Positions 1 through 11,810 of a stretch of DNA of 64,000 nt are shown here, one piece after another. A program made the translations under genes and the position numbers. The stretch covers positions 127,323,182 to 127,387,181 of the forward strand of contig CM043967.1 in the NCBI GenBank assembly GCA_014529385.2. Reading direction: 5' to 3'. Positions within the stretch are counted from its first letter, which is position 1; the number at the start of each line of letters is the position of its first letter. This DNA comes from Adiantum capillus-veneris (lineage: Eukaryota; Streptophyta; Polypodiopsida; Polypodiales; Pteridaceae). The notes under the pieces were generated by a model that searched no databases, had not been told where the DNA came from, and worked only from the letters and a program-made list of their open reading frames with translations.

Positions 1-224
1 AGATTTTTACACGACTGTATCATATTTTTATGTTGTGTAGATTGTTGAAAGAGCACATACTACCAGCTTACAATGTGATGCCAGATTCCCGAGATGAAGC
101 AAGAAAGATTTTGCGTCATTGTATTTATATGCGTCATTACGTCATTGTATTTAATGGTCTTTGCGTCATTGTCTACTCTATTCATTCAATATTAAGTTTA
201 AATATTCGTGTGTTTAATGCAGGT

Positions 225-1533
225 ATGGATGATGAGGAGTTTCTTTCTTCTTTGTCACCGCAGCAGAGACAGTGGTACGTGGAGCGTCATCGCTCTGGCG
301 CATCATCGCGCGTTCCTACTCCATCCGCATCTCCCTCTCTTTCGGAGCATTCGGCGCGCTCCGAAGCTTCGGCGTCGACGAGACGAGCTTCACACTCGTC
401 TAGACACCGATGCTCTAGTGGTCGCGGTGGCGGTTGTTGTGGGGATTCCACCACCGATGCCTCCACACCGCCTCGTGTTCGACAAGGCTCTTTACCCTCC
501 CCTTCTTTGCCCGCCCCCACACCAGCCACAGCATCGCCATTTACGCCAGGTTTTGCACAGCTGACTGTTCCTAGAAGCTACACACCTCTACCTACTCCGC
601 CAGGAGCCAACCCACTCGACACTCCTCGCTTCGGGGCCCAGACGCCGGTGGAGACACCTGACGTCCGTACCCCCATCGACACGCCGCTAGAGACCCCTGC
701 CGGGACACCCAGGTTCACGCGTCACCGGCCAGAGGGCTTGCCTTACTCCGTCGACATCAGCGGCGGCATCATCATGGATGATGACGGCAAGAAGGTGATC
801 TCGCGCATGCGTGGTCTTTGCTCTCAGCTGTTTAGACATTACATACTAAACAAATGGAGTGAAGTACCAAGTGATTTAAAAAACAAAGTCATCAGCATAC
901 TTCATGATGAGTTTCCCGTTCCAACACGGGATCAGCGCTTCAATGAAGACCTGATGAAGATTCGAATGCGCGAATACTGCAAACACAAGCGTTCCGAAGT
1001 GCAAAAAGCAATCAAGAATGGGTGGAACAGGCCAGATTGGCTGGCCAAAGAAGATTGGAAGAATGCGAAGAAAGCAGCGCGCGAGAATCCGACAAGTGGA
1101 AGCAACAAAAAGATGCAGCCAGAGCGCGAGTAGAGGCAGGGAGCTCGCACCACTTGGGGAGAGGTGGATGGGCATCATTTGAGACCGATTTTGTAAGTGT
1201 TTTCACATTGCTCTTTATGTTCGATAGTTTAAGGTTTATGAGTTTTTTAATTCTAACATAATGAAATCTTTGTATGTTTTGACAGTGGTCGATGACAGGA
1301 CGTGATCCCACACCGTACGAGCGCGAGTACGCAGGCAGGAAGGGCTTAAACGCCCTGATGGACATTCTCAGTTCTCGCGGCGGCATGGTTAGTATTAGGG
1401 TTTACTCTTTTTTATTTTTTGTATTGTTTTATAAATGTCGTTATATGTTTATACTTACTGAAAGCTGTCTTATTGTCTTTTTTTGCAGAATCCGACAGAT
1501 ACGCCGCTTGGACGCGATGAGACGTCTGACTAG
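225..1533 (+). pseudogene. TNPA-like / plant En-Spm transposase-associated gene, frameshifted
   Basis: The likely product is the DNA-binding accessory protein of a CACTA transposon, acting in the nucleus on the subterminal repeats. I start it at the ATG at 225, which directly follows an intron-like acceptor (TTTAATGCAG, ending 222); an upstream exon probably exists. The first ~170 residues are Ser/Pro/Thr-rich low complexity with repeated TP motifs. A conserved block then begins at VDISGGIIMDD and includes a Trp-containing helix region (NKWSEVPSDLKNKVISIL) and WLAKEDWKNAKK. Near 1075-1090 the similarity moves to the +2 frame (SDKWKQQKDAARARV), so one small indel breaks the gene. A GT-AG intron at 1193-1285 follows, then exon 1286-1387 (PTPYEREYAGRKG), a second GT-AG intron at 1388-1488, and a last exon ending at TAG 1531-1533. 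The assignment to the Ptta/En/Spm (PF03004-like) family is by recognition only. Confidence 0.7.
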
Positions 1534-1887
1534 ACGACGTCAGTTTAGCCGTAGCTAGATAGCATTAGTTTAGGGTTTCTCATAGCTTATGTATCATGAG
1601 ACGGATTTTATACGTCTTTTTGAACCATGTATATTATTACATTTGTCACCGCAGTTCCTTTTGCCAATCAATTCTTTATGCGTATGATGTTGTACAATTG
1701 TCATTATTACATTTGCCAATCAATTCATTTTGCCTATGATGTGTACAATTGTCAATTTTGCAAACAATGCGTCTTGTGGGTGACTATTTTGGGTCTATTA
1801 TCTACCCTTGCACTTTTTTTTAAAAGTGAATCAAGTACAATATGGTTGATGGGTGGCAGGGCACACCAAAAAAAAAATTCTCTCGGG

Positions 1888-2110
1888 CGTCGCTATAAGC
1901 GTCGCTATTTATGGCTCTGTAGCGTCGCTATGAGCGTCGCTATAGTCTTCTGTGTAAACGTCGCTATAACCGTCGCTATGAGCGTCACTATGTGCGTCGC
2001 TATATAGCGACGCTTTTAGCGACACATATAGCGACGCTCTCGTAGCGACGCTCGTAGCGACGGTTTTAGCGACGCCGGGGGTTATAAAAACCCAGTGTAT
2101 TTCCGTCGCT
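1888..2110. repeat. CACTA subterminal repeat array (GTCGCTA / TAGCGAC)
   Basis: About eight copies of (A/G)(A/C/G)CGTC(G/A)CTAT run in the forward orientation from 1888 to 2003. About six TAGCGAC copies in the reverse orientation follow to ~2075, and one more forward copy sits at ~2103. The switch point is a perfect 20-bp palindrome, GCGTCGCTATATAGCGACGC, at 1994-2013. Such arrays are the binding sites of TNPA-type proteins in known CACTA elements; that role is inferred here. Confidence 0.85.
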
Positions 2111-2133
2111 AACAGCGTCACAAGAGCACACAA

Positions 2134-2145
2134 CCTCTTGTAGTG
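2134..2145. repeat. CACTA 3' terminal inverted repeat
   Basis: CCTCTTGTAGTG is the reverse complement of CACTACAAGAGG, the typical CACTA terminus. It lies 24 bases after the last subterminal motif, the spacing expected for this class. Confidence 0.85.
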
Positions 2146-2349
2146 GGCGTCACCTTTATATAGCCACGGCGGGCCCGGCGGGCTACGAGCCGGTCTCCAG
2201 GTCTCCGTGGAGGTCAAAAAAGATGAATGTCAATTAACAAAATATTTGTTATTTTACATTTCTATTGTTATTAACCTGAAATTATAGTGTGATCACGTCA
2301 TTTTGAAATCCCTGATGAAAGTGAGTACAAACTGGCTGGCTGATATCAC

Positions 2350-2732
2350 TGCTACAAATGGGAGTGCACTAAGCTCTTCAAAATAGCAAAAACGATACAT
2401 TGCAAGCCATGAATCAAGAAAAGTTGTATACCTGGATAATTGCACGAACCATAATCAATCTTTAAGTGTGTAGAGAGAGATAGAGAGCGGAAAAGTGCAA
2501 GTGGACCCGTACATGCGCACCTCCTAGAGTGGATTGCTACTTTGGGCCCATCGGCGAGAGAGAAGAGAGGAGAGGAGAGAAGAAGACACAAGCACTGGGT
2601 GCAATCTCCCCCATGCAAGAGTAACCATTTATTGATCTATAGATTTCTTGAATGGTCAAAGTGAGTACAAACTAGCCGACTGGTCATAAATGGCCAAAGC
2701 TCATAAAGAGCACTTCAATAATAAAATGTACA
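2350..2732 (-). repeat. LTR-like dispersed repeat, copy 1
   Basis: Starts TGCTACAAATGGG and ends AAATGTACA. It matches the sequence made by joining 6469-6484 to 11955-12333, sharing the block CACCTCCTAGAGTGGA, GGGTGCAATCTCCCCC and the end AGCTCATAA..GAGCACTT. In copy 2 the base just left of it is a reverse-complement tRNA-Met primer site (GCTCTGATACCA, 6457-6468). In copy 1 the same place holds the decayed GGCTGATATCAC. The best reading is an LTR in minus orientation; the element body was not identified. Confidence 0.6.
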
Positions 2733-5090
2733 TTGAATGTATGTCTGTTCACATAGGCCTAGCTTGGTCAATCCTTTTCCACCTATCAGCTACCGTAAAG
2801 ATCAAAGTGCAAGTTAAAGATAAAGCAATTAAGGTAATTTATTGTTAAATTTAATAATAATTTAATGTACCCTAAACAAATTGAGATAGTTGATACAAAT
2901 ATGGGATAGAAAGTAGAAAAATTTGAGTATAAACAAGCGAATAATGAAGGTGCTAAAATGGTAATATCTACCTATCAATTGTTAGTGACTAAGAGCTTTA
3001 AACAACTATTTGAAAACCACAAAAGGAAGAGTGATAAAGAGAGAGCACAAAAATTGGCATACATATCTATAAACTTTTTGTAAACCACGATAGCTTGCTG
3101 GCTATCATTCAAGTGGTAGTGTCAAGAATGGTGTCTATTATGTTATTTTGGAATATCAGCTTCACTTTGCAAAACTAGGGAGCAAGGTCTAGTTTTTAAA
3201 AGCAAGTAATTAAACAAAACACTGACCAATACCTTTGAATTTTTTATCTAACCTTAAAGCAGAACATGGTGGTGATCTGTATTGTGTCGATTATCCAATA
3301 AGTATTTGTACTTAATTTGGGCAATAAGCTTCAAAGTGCTTATATAAACACCTCAACTGCTACTCAATGGTCATGTACTCAATTAAGTCAAACAATTTTA
3401 GCTATTATCTACACATGGCCTCTACACAAAGCAAAGTTACTACTTTCTGAACATTTTATGTGTAGCCAATCAATCTACAACATTGAACCCTTGAGGCTAA
3501 TTTCAGTTGATAAAGCAGATGGAGAAAGGTCGTGATGAGAGACGTCAAAAAATGTTTAAGCCTACAATCTGATGTTATTTGACTCCAAGAAGGAAACATG
3601 TTTCAATTCCAAATGTTACAGATTTGGTTGATGTAAATATGCAAGTGTTACCATCTTCATCATTTTCATTAAAAAAAATTTGCACAAAATCCACCCCCCT
3701 TTTTAGTCGAGTAATTTTTTTATTGATAAAGATTCAAAAAAAATACGTTCTTGATTGTTGGGCACAACTGAGAATAAGACCTTGTTTGCACATTCCTATC
3801 TAATGACAAATTTAACAAGAGCCGTACGAATCGGTTTCAAGGTGGAAAGTTCTTTTAAAAAAAGGTTTTTGATGCATCCCTTTGATTCTAAATCATTAGA
3901 ACTACCAGGCCCAATACTATGTACTCAACCACCACAAGAGTTCCTGAATTATCCTTGCCATCACACTTACGAGGAGCTTCCAATCTTCATGGCAGATAGG
4001 ACATCAGAGGACCTACAAGAGACGAGGGTAGGCTTGCAGTACAAACTTTTGTTATAGAAATAAAGCTTTATGTGAGTTCGGATTGAGAAGCGAAAGCAAC
4101 GGTGAGAAGGGGAGCATGAGTTGAATGTTAAATGAGGGACATTTGATGGAACCCCATTTGTCCCTTACATGGTCAAATCTATTATTCTCCGCATTTAAGT
4201 AGGGTGGCACAGAGCAATGAAATGCGAGGCCGACTCTTCTCGCTGCAAAACGCGACACCCATCATTAAATCGCAATCTAAGAAGATCAATGCAAGTAGTG
4301 ACAATGCAATCGTCCCACCAGATCCTTTGTTTTACTACTGCCTTCAACCATTCCAAGGAAACCTCTCCTTGCATTCTAGGTCGTACGGCATTTGATCTAA
4401 TATTGATGAAGGCTCATCACCGACCTTTTTCACTCATGACACTCACACTCCACATTGAAGCAAGGGATAAAAAGTCTCCGTAGCGATGTTGGTGTAGGCT
4501 ACTATCATGTTGAGGAGGAGGGGTCAGTCTAGTGCATAATGGTGTGGCGGCCTCTTGTTTTCACTTTGCTTTTTTGGGTGGGATATGAGATCAATTAGCT
4601 GATAGAATCCTTGTGGATCTAATCCAATGCCTGGGTGCAAAATGAAGTAAAGTGAAATACCGTCACTGAAGAGATGCATCAATGTCCTTGTCTGTAGGTA
4701 GTCATACTCTATCGTTAAGCCTGCTTCTCCGTCCTTGCAACCCTTCCTCTCATTCTTGCCATGCGACCTTATGTGGCACGATTACACCTACAACCAAAGG
4801 CTGCTCTTCTATGAGCATCCTGTGCACATCTTGACAACTTGTCAAAGTTGCAGGTCTTCAGATCCAAGAATGACACACCATGAATGCGTGCTTCCACCAG
4901 CTTGGCACCCTCGTCGTTGCACGCCACATCCATTTGTGCTTTGTCGTCCTCGCTGACTGAACCAGCCAGACGCTCTGGGTACTCATCATCTCCACTGACT
5001 GCACTAGAGAGACATGTAGACTACTGCAGAGAGAAGCAGCTGTGGTTGGTGTGAGGGAGTCGAGCAAGGATTGAGAGACAGCAAGGGTAG
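2733..5090. other. AT-rich spacer, no recognisable gene
   Basis: Short open frames (for example 3755-4057) show no recognisable motif and are not supported. A two-step inverted repeat (ACCAC and GATAGC at 3084-3094 against GCTATC at 3101-3106 and GTGGT at 3113-3117) is visible. Nothing else is assignable. Confidence 0.6.
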
Positions 5091-5286
5091 CGTGCGTTTG
5101 TGGCCGTGTAGTGAACGAGAGAGAGAGTCGGATTGCAGAGGGAAACGGTCAATGTCCACTTGTGTGTGTGTGGGTTGGCAGACCATAGCCGCAAGGGAGT
5201 GGGGAAAAGAAAGAGAGAGCGGCAGTTGAAAGAGTTGCATGCCCTCTGTGCGTGTGGGTGTGAGGTGCACCTGTACTGCAAAAATA

Positions 5287-5552
5287 AGAGAGAGAGAGAG
5301 AGAGACATTGAAAAACTCACCTCACTGCATGGGTGGCTGATTGGGTGGCCGTAGAGAGAGAGAAACATCACCCACTATTCATGCAGCAGTTTAGAGAGAT
5401 ATAGAGGGAGAGAGGTTGCAGTCAGACTCGATGTAGTGGGTGGCTGCCATTGCATGCAAGGACATGGGTGTAGGTTGGTGTCCATGTGTTATGTGTACTG
5501 TGTAGCAAACAAAGGGAGAGAGGAGAAACGGTCTTTGCCCGAGTGGGCGATG

Positions 5553-5594
<42 letters not shown>
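5287..5594. repeat. GA microsatellites
   Basis: (GA)n tracts at about 5287-5305 and 5555-5594 sit in a purine-rich 500-bp stretch with GAGAGA runs throughout. Overlapping frames coding RERERE or SLSLSL are artefacts of these tracts. Confidence 0.9.
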
Positions 5595-5597
<3 letters not shown>

Positions 5598-5599
5598 AA

Positions 5600-6456
5600 A
5601 ATTCTTGACTGGTTGTGAGCAACTCACGCGTCGCCAGCTGCAGATGAGGTTGAACGGTGGGCTTTGCGGCGCATACAAATGGAAGCGGGGGGAGGGTTGG
5701 TTGCATGCGAAGGGCATGCATGGTTGCGATTGCTCTTGCAGTATTGCCGGATGAGAGTTGATGTGTATGAGTGCTACCATATAGGGCCTGCCACAAACGT
5801 GATTGTATGCAATCATTGTCGTTTACGGCCTACTGTAGACGTTATTATTGCACATAGTCGTTCAAACTGCTGTCTATCTCGCCTGCAATCATTCACTCGT
5901 GGCTATTGCACATGTCGGTGCCCGTCAACCTCGCGCTACACAAACATGGCTTGTTTTGTTTTCCCTTTTTGTTATTTTGAAAACAAGAGGCTTATTAGAG
6001 TTGTTATTAGTTATTAGAACCATTTTATTAAGGGATCTTTTCCACGATATGTTATCGAAGATTAGAGCGGGGTCCTTTGGAGTTATCATTTCATGATCGA
6101 ATTGATATGTCGTGTATCTATAGTATTTGATTCCTACAACTCTAAATTTTTGCCTTCTTCCTCTTCTTACAATCTACCCTCATTTTGACCTCCCATTACT
6201 TCTCAAACTACGTACTCTATAAGCAATCCAAGATTAAAAATAATCGTTTTATTTAGGCTTATCAATAATATATATATATATATAAATCAGTTTGTATATG
6301 TGCATTTGACAATTTGAGTTTCGCATTTCAGTTATCATTTTTCACACGAAATACACATGCATTCTCATATACATGAAAAAGAAAAGTCAAGATCGCTTAG
6401 CTCTATTAATTGTAGCTCCTTTCCTCGTGATATCCATGCCAATATCATTTCCAAAG
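5600..6456. other. Spacer with TA microsatellite, no gene
   Basis: A (TA)n run occupies 6268-6284. No coding similarity was seen on either strand. The stretch ends at a reverse-complement tRNA-Met primer site (6457-6468) that belongs to the older minus-oriented LTR repeat. Confidence 0.6.
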
Positions 6457-6484
6457 CTCTGATACCACTACTACAAACGGATCG

Positions 6485-6626
6485 TGTCACGACAAGGGTA
6501 GGACCAGTACGGGTCAAGGGCCAGGACGGACATGCAGTTAAGGGGGTCCCTATATTTAGAAGGTCAAGGGCCTATATAGGGCATGGTTGGGTGGTGATGA
6601 GCATCTTCAGTTCCCTTGTCCTTACA
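6485..6626 (+). repeat. 5' LTR of the short-LTR element
   Basis: 142 bp starting TGTCACGACAAGGGTAGGA and ending GTCCTTACA. It aligns along its length with 11811-11954 with only scattered substitutions and contains CCTATATAGGG, a possible TATA region (6571-6581). Confidence 0.9.
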
Positions 6627-6627
6627 C

Positions 6628-6640
6628 TGGTATCAGAGCA
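6628..6640 (+). other. Primer binding site (tRNA-Met type)
   Basis: TGGTATCAGAGCA lies one base after the LTR end. It is complementary to the 3' end of plant initiator tRNA-Met and primes minus-strand synthesis in many plant LTR elements. Confidence 0.9.
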
Positions 6641-6700
6641 AGGTAGAGAGGAGGAAGGAGGATGGAGCCATGGGGGGAACATGGATTTCTCAAGGCATGG

Positions 6701-6703
<3 letters not shown>

Positions 6704-6766
<63 letters not shown>
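6704..6766. repeat. CT microsatellite
   Basis: An uninterrupted (CT)n of about 31 units lies in the 5' leader of the short-LTR element. Confidence 0.95.
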
Positions 6767-6769
<3 letters not shown>

Positions 6770-7199
6770 CATGGAAGCGCCCTTGACAGGCGGGGAAGGC
6801 TGGGCCGAGACCCGCAGCGTGGGCAAGACCTCTTGAGTGGAGGACGAAGGCAAAGGCATGAGATCAACACCTTGCATTGCGGTGGAGATGGGGCCAATTG
6901 ACGATGGCCGCCGCAGGAAACGCCCCCTGTACACATGAAGACCGAAGCGGGACCTGCTCCAAACGCTGCGCAGATGGTGCCAAATAAGTGCGCCTTTCTA
7001 TCAAGCACGCAATTGGACACTGCATGGATAGCCATGGACGCACCCACAAGGCAGCGCAAGCTCTTTTTGCCCTCCTGCGACGTCTGTAAATTTTCCACCA
7101 TCGCCGGTGCTCGATTTTCAGATCAGCCGAATAAAGACTTCTCAAAGGGACACCAATTTTGGGCCTCCTCCCCTGCTAAGAAGTAAATCCCATGAGAGA

Positions 7200-10100
7200 A
7201 AGCTGGGCAGAAATCCGTAGCTGAGAAACGGATGATCACCTTGAATTTTGACTCTGGTTCATGGAGAGATTTACCTTGATACGATGCAGAAGATCATCAG
7301 AAATCACAAACGGTGATTATGCAGGGTCTGAAAAAATCTCATGACTCGACTAAAGCAATGACAAGAGTTGTGAAGGTCATTGAGCTCCCCACGCCGTGGG
7401 GGCTCTGTCACGTCACTGGGACGGAGCCTAGTTCGGCAAGGATCGCGAAGTAACACGACAACCTTTGGGCTTGCCTTCAAGGGCGGATGCCCATAGCATG
7501 CTCTCTCACCATCCTCTTCTTACATGATTCGACGAGGTGGTCCAAGCACAGAGTTGCGAAATTCCTACAGCCTCAGCAAACTCAAAAAATTCCACAGATA
7601 TGCAGCAATTGCTTCCTTGTCACTTGTGCAAGATGAACAAGGTCCTCAGGCCCGCATGCACGGACCATGCAACGAACACTAGCGATTTGGCACGGTGTCA
7701 AGCTCGAGAACAACATGTCACATATGTGAAGATCACAAGGTTATAAGATGCAAATAATGGCCCAAAGACCATTTTTTCCAATGGAATGCCAATACGACAT
7801 CAGGAATTCATAAGTGCGTGCTCATTTGCGGTTACATATTGCGGCAAGGGTACCGCATCAATTCTTTAAACTCTGAAGGAGATCCGCCAGGCGGCCCCAA
7901 CCACGCTACATGGACTTCTATGAGTCGGTAAGCCAGTTAACTTTAACGTTTTCAAGCCTGACTTCATTGAATCTCGCAGATTTCTCTACATTATAACCAT
8001 GGTAAGCAAAGGCAAGCATAATTCCTTTTTCTTGGGAGATATTGTCCTCAACATAGGGCAATTTGAGCATGCTCGAATCTTCCGCTATGGCTCTAACTCT
8101 ATCTGCATTCAGTGCAAGGTCACTTCTATGACTATACAACTTGCTAAACTGCCGGGGAACTAAGCTATCTTTTTCACTATTGAGCACTCGCACGATTCTC
8201 AATATCATGTCTTTTGGCAAGGCCCTTGATAGCATGAAGTAGAGTAGTTATTGAGCATGTGCTTGATAACTCTTGTATGCAATGGAATGAATGATCACGG
8301 CTATCATTCATAGAACCAGGAAGGTCGGAGATGCATAACTTTTACGTGTTCTACTAATTTCTACATCTTGCATTGAAGCTGGCCATGTTTGGCATATGCT
8401 ATGAGCATACACAATGGGGAAGGAATAGGCAAGGTGTTTGCAGGTTGATTCATATTGCAGTTTATTTCATTATGTACCAGACGGGTATATAGGACATACG
8501 AGGGCGTCTATGCAGATATGGCTATGGGCCGTTTTGGAACGAGTTTTTCCTTCCAAATTTCTTGACAACTGGTTGGAGCAACAACGACCAGTGCTTTTGC
8601 AATTTCATATGCAGCAAGGCTTCAAGGAACTAGCACAATAGGGAATATCAACTCACAAAATCCCTACCAGTCTAAACTGTGCAAGGCACTCATGGTTTTT
8701 GGTTCTCACGGTTAAGGACATCACTCTCGCCAAGGGCTTAAAAATCTCAATGCAAGGCATGCTAACTAGGTGGAATGACCTCCACCACTTCATGGATTAC
8801 TCTTCCGCTATCACACTCGCAACTCTGTCACGGACAGATTAAGGATAGATTTTTAATATGATTGTTGGTTGCTATCAACACACAACAGTACTAACAGCTA
8901 GGAGCCTAATTCTAGGACTTATTTCACGGGAAATCACGCCCCTGCAAGGTAGGTGGATCGGAATGAGTTTTGTGTTTTTCTGTTACCTCTCTCGATGAGA
9001 GAGTCATACCAAAAAACTGGGGGCTGCTTATACGATAAGCTTCCAGTCAGGCATGAGATGTGTAAGAGCACATAGCTTGAGCACACACTCTAAAAACTTA
9101 AGGAAAGTTCCTCAGCCCATCATGCTCTTCTTTTCATTCTCTATCTCTCTCTCTAAAGGAAAAATGAAAATCTTCTAAGAAGCTTTTGATACATGTTTTG
9201 CTCATGCGTCAACTTGAGCCAAGGTGCTCTAACTCACAACTAGCACGTGGCTAAGATGCTACTCAAAATAGTGTTCATCGTTTCCTCGATTGAACACTAT
9301 TTTGCATACGGGCTATGAGCCAAACAGGCTAAGAGACGTTGCCAAGGGTAAAGACCCAACTATTGGAATTCTTTGGGTGATTGTTTTCAAGATCTACCCA
9401 CGGAAGTATACATCGATGTTAATGGACTAGCAAGAGCCTTGTCATTACGAATGGTTAGGGTGCCCTTTTTTCACTACATGTTTTCAGTACGACACTCAAG
9501 TTGAGTTTTTGATAATCTTCAACTCACAGTTAGCTGCTCTCTACAAGGAAGTATAGCTGCAGCAATCAGTTGCGACAACATGGCTGTCCATAAGAGCTCG
9601 GCAGTTCACTTGTGTGTATTTCCTGCTCTCTCTATAGCACTACGGGTTGTCTATGGACATACTGTTTTGGGGTAAGACCCGGCGGGTGATTACTACATCA
9701 CCCCATAGGCAATAAGGATCACAGTTTGATCTGCATTGAGGATCACCGTTGATCCCTCCCAGTTATACTTTCAAGGAAAGAATCCTCAATCTACCACACG
9801 GTAGCGGACGAACACACTTTTCAAGTTGACTCCAATCATTCTGTACACGGTTGCCTATGTTGGTTACCGTTATCTTCTAGTTGAGCAGTTTCTACAAAGA
9901 GTCTTACCAAGGGGATTGACTACTTAGATTCTAATCCAAGGGCTTGGATTTCAAAGGAAACACCTAGAGTTCCCAATGCAATGATGTTTGTTTTTTTTAG
10001 GTAGGGGACGTACTCCTCTCCATTTGAATACGGGTAAGTGAACGTTACGTTCAAATCTCCAGGTACGCATCTATTGATTTGGTATTATTCCATTTTTCGT

Positions 10101-11640
10101 ATGCTTTGCTCGATTTTTCAAGATGTTTAAGTACGCTTGAATGTTACAGATCCATGCCAAGGGCATGTTGGCACAAAGTATTTTGGGCCAAGTGTCCAAT
10201 CTCTCTTTCTGCCTTATGCTGTTACGAACCTACTTGTAGGGTTCAATTTGACACGTGTTGTCACATGGGATACAGCATGGTCTAGGAACTCAAGGAGTTC
10301 GGTTTAGCCAGTGTGGAGCAAGGCTAATGAGGGTCCCTCTCACTCCCGTCGTAGCGTGTTTGCAGTTACCTCCGCACACAAGTACATCTTGTACTTGAAA
10401 GATGTTCTTTTTCACACATCCTTACATGAGACATATTCCACATGTGGAGAATATGAGTCTCTGGACTGACGTTGACGCCATTATCTCAATTATGTGTCAC
10501 GACAAAGTCCCTAGGTGCTAGTCACATCTGTTTTCTGGACCCTTTTTAGCACGACGTATCAGGAGCAATTTCGTGGCCATAAATTGTCGGATGCTTAGAA
10601 TGACTTGTTAAGGTACAAGTACGGCTAAACAACATTACAGATGGTTGTTTATACATATAGCAAGGCTATAAGTTGTTAATGAAAAAGTTTCATTATCTGT
10701 ATCTAGAAGTGAAAAATGTTTCACCTTCTATTATGGTTTAGACGATTAAGCAAAGCTTGCAAAATATTGCAACTAAAAGTATTTAGTTTCTTTTCAGAAC
10801 TATTTACATTACTGTTAATGTGTGCTAGGCACATCACATTTGCCATAGGTATTGACAAGAATTACCATGGAAATACAGGTTCCGATCTGTTTTTTGCTAA
10901 ATGTATGCACACTAGGTGTTATGGGCCCTAGTGTTTAGCAAAGGCTGATTTGGAACGGCATGCATATTCCTCAAGTTGTTGCTTATGAAGCATTTTGCAC
11001 TTTATGTGCACTATCTCTATGAGATTACTTATGAGTCTACTAATCACCAATAGAGGTCATGGCTCGGTTTGGGTGTTTGTGGATTTTTAAAGTTAACCAC
11101 GATGGTTATTTTACACATTGTTGATTCCTCAACAATGTTTTACGCTATTGTGATTTCCCGTTTACCAGTCATTTGGGAAGACTGTCTGTAAACCGTGGGG
11201 GAAACACACCTCAATACTCTCAGTATCCAAGGGGATTGACAAATTACAAAGTGTAATCTTGGGCTAAAGGATATGCGAAGTGCGTACATTAGCTTCATAA
11301 GCATTTATTGCTCTTTTTGGAGTTTACTTACTATCAGTTAACGTATGTTGCGACTAGGTAGTCTCTTCATATATAACTTAGGTTCTCAACCTTGAACACT
11401 CGTTAGGGTGGGGTTGTTTACTGATGATGAAAATTGGGACCAAGTCAAGGACTTAAAATTGGCTGATGAGTTATGTCAGCAAGTTACTTTCATGGAAAGT
11501 GACAAGAGGTACTCTTTTTGGTACACCTATGTTGTGATAAACTCGTTTACCATGCTCATGAGTGTTCTAAATGGAGTCTACACACTAGGTTTGGATAGGA
11601 ACCGGTACCATCAGATGGTTACAAAGGGACAACAATGTAG
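7200..11640 (+). other. Field of short stem-loops inside the short-LTR element
   Basis: Closely spaced inverted repeats were found on almost every line. Perfect or near-perfect examples: 8287-8311 (9-bp stem, loop 7), 9264-9304 (14-bp stem, 17 bp with one bulge), 9684-9703 (7 bp, loop 6), 9933-9950 (8 bp), 10379-10397 (8 bp, loop 3), 10626-10651 (8 bp), 10704-10730 (11 bp with one bulge, loop 4), 10771-10788 (7 bp), 10893-10942 (9 bp outside 7-8 bp) and 11115-11138 (10 bp, loop TTCC). Hairpins with an AAG loop recur: GTGC/GCAC (~8680), ATGC/GCAT (~8750), GGGT/ACCC (9670-9680), CTTTC/GAAAG (~9770), CATGCC/GGCATG (10153-10167), GAACTC/GAGTTC (10286-10300), TATAGC/GCTATA (10656-10670), AATGAAA/TTTCATT (10678-10694), AAGTC/GACTT (11442-11454). 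ACG or CGA loops also recur, for example GCTTAT/ATAAGC near 9026 and TAACCA/TGGTTA at 11094-11108. No open frame covers the field. What it does is unknown. Confidence 0.75.
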
Positions 11641-11795
11641 AAAATCAAGATGTTACTCTTGGTTTCATTGAACCTCCTACTAAACCGGGTTCCGCTCAAA
11701 TGAACCGTTGGATCCATGTGGGATGTTACAGTAGAAAACATTAGTGCTCTTATGAAGATACCGTCACTTGTGTTTTCACGGACGAAAACGCTTCT

Positions 11796-11810
11796 CCAAG
11801 GGGGGAGTAA
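11796..11810 (+). other. Polypurine tract
   Basis: CCAAGGGGGGAGTAA lies directly before the 3' LTR start (TGTTAGG at 11811), the expected position of the plus-strand primer. Confidence 0.8.

Larger units (their letters stand above)
1..2145 (+). mobile_element. CACTA (En/Spm-type) DNA transposon, right-hand part
   Basis: Three signs agree. A split gene resembling the second (TNPA-like, Ptta/En/Spm) gene of plant CACTA elements lies at 225-1533. A dense subterminal array of GTCGCTA motifs in both orientations follows at 1888-2110. The sequence then ends in CCTCTTGTAGTG at 2134-2145, the reverse complement of the classical CACTACAAGA terminus. The left end lies outside the window, so the 3-bp target duplication (GGC would be the right copy at 2146-2148) cannot be checked. 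The transposase (TNPD) gene would be expected upstream, off the left edge. Confidence 0.85.

Noticed and set aside
5391-5816. Overlapping Ser/Leu-rich minus-strand ORFs
   Set aside because: They read through GA microsatellites, giving SLSLSL and RERERE; low complexity only.
6357-6934. ORFs of 120-159 residues on both strands
   Set aside because: They run through the CT microsatellite and across the LTR and primer site of the retroelement.
7918-8235. 105-residue minus-strand ORF (MLSRALPKDMILRIV...)
   Set aside because: No recognisable family, no splice or promoter context, and it lies within the hairpin field, where chance open frames of this size are expected. A profile search giving a clear hit would reverse this.
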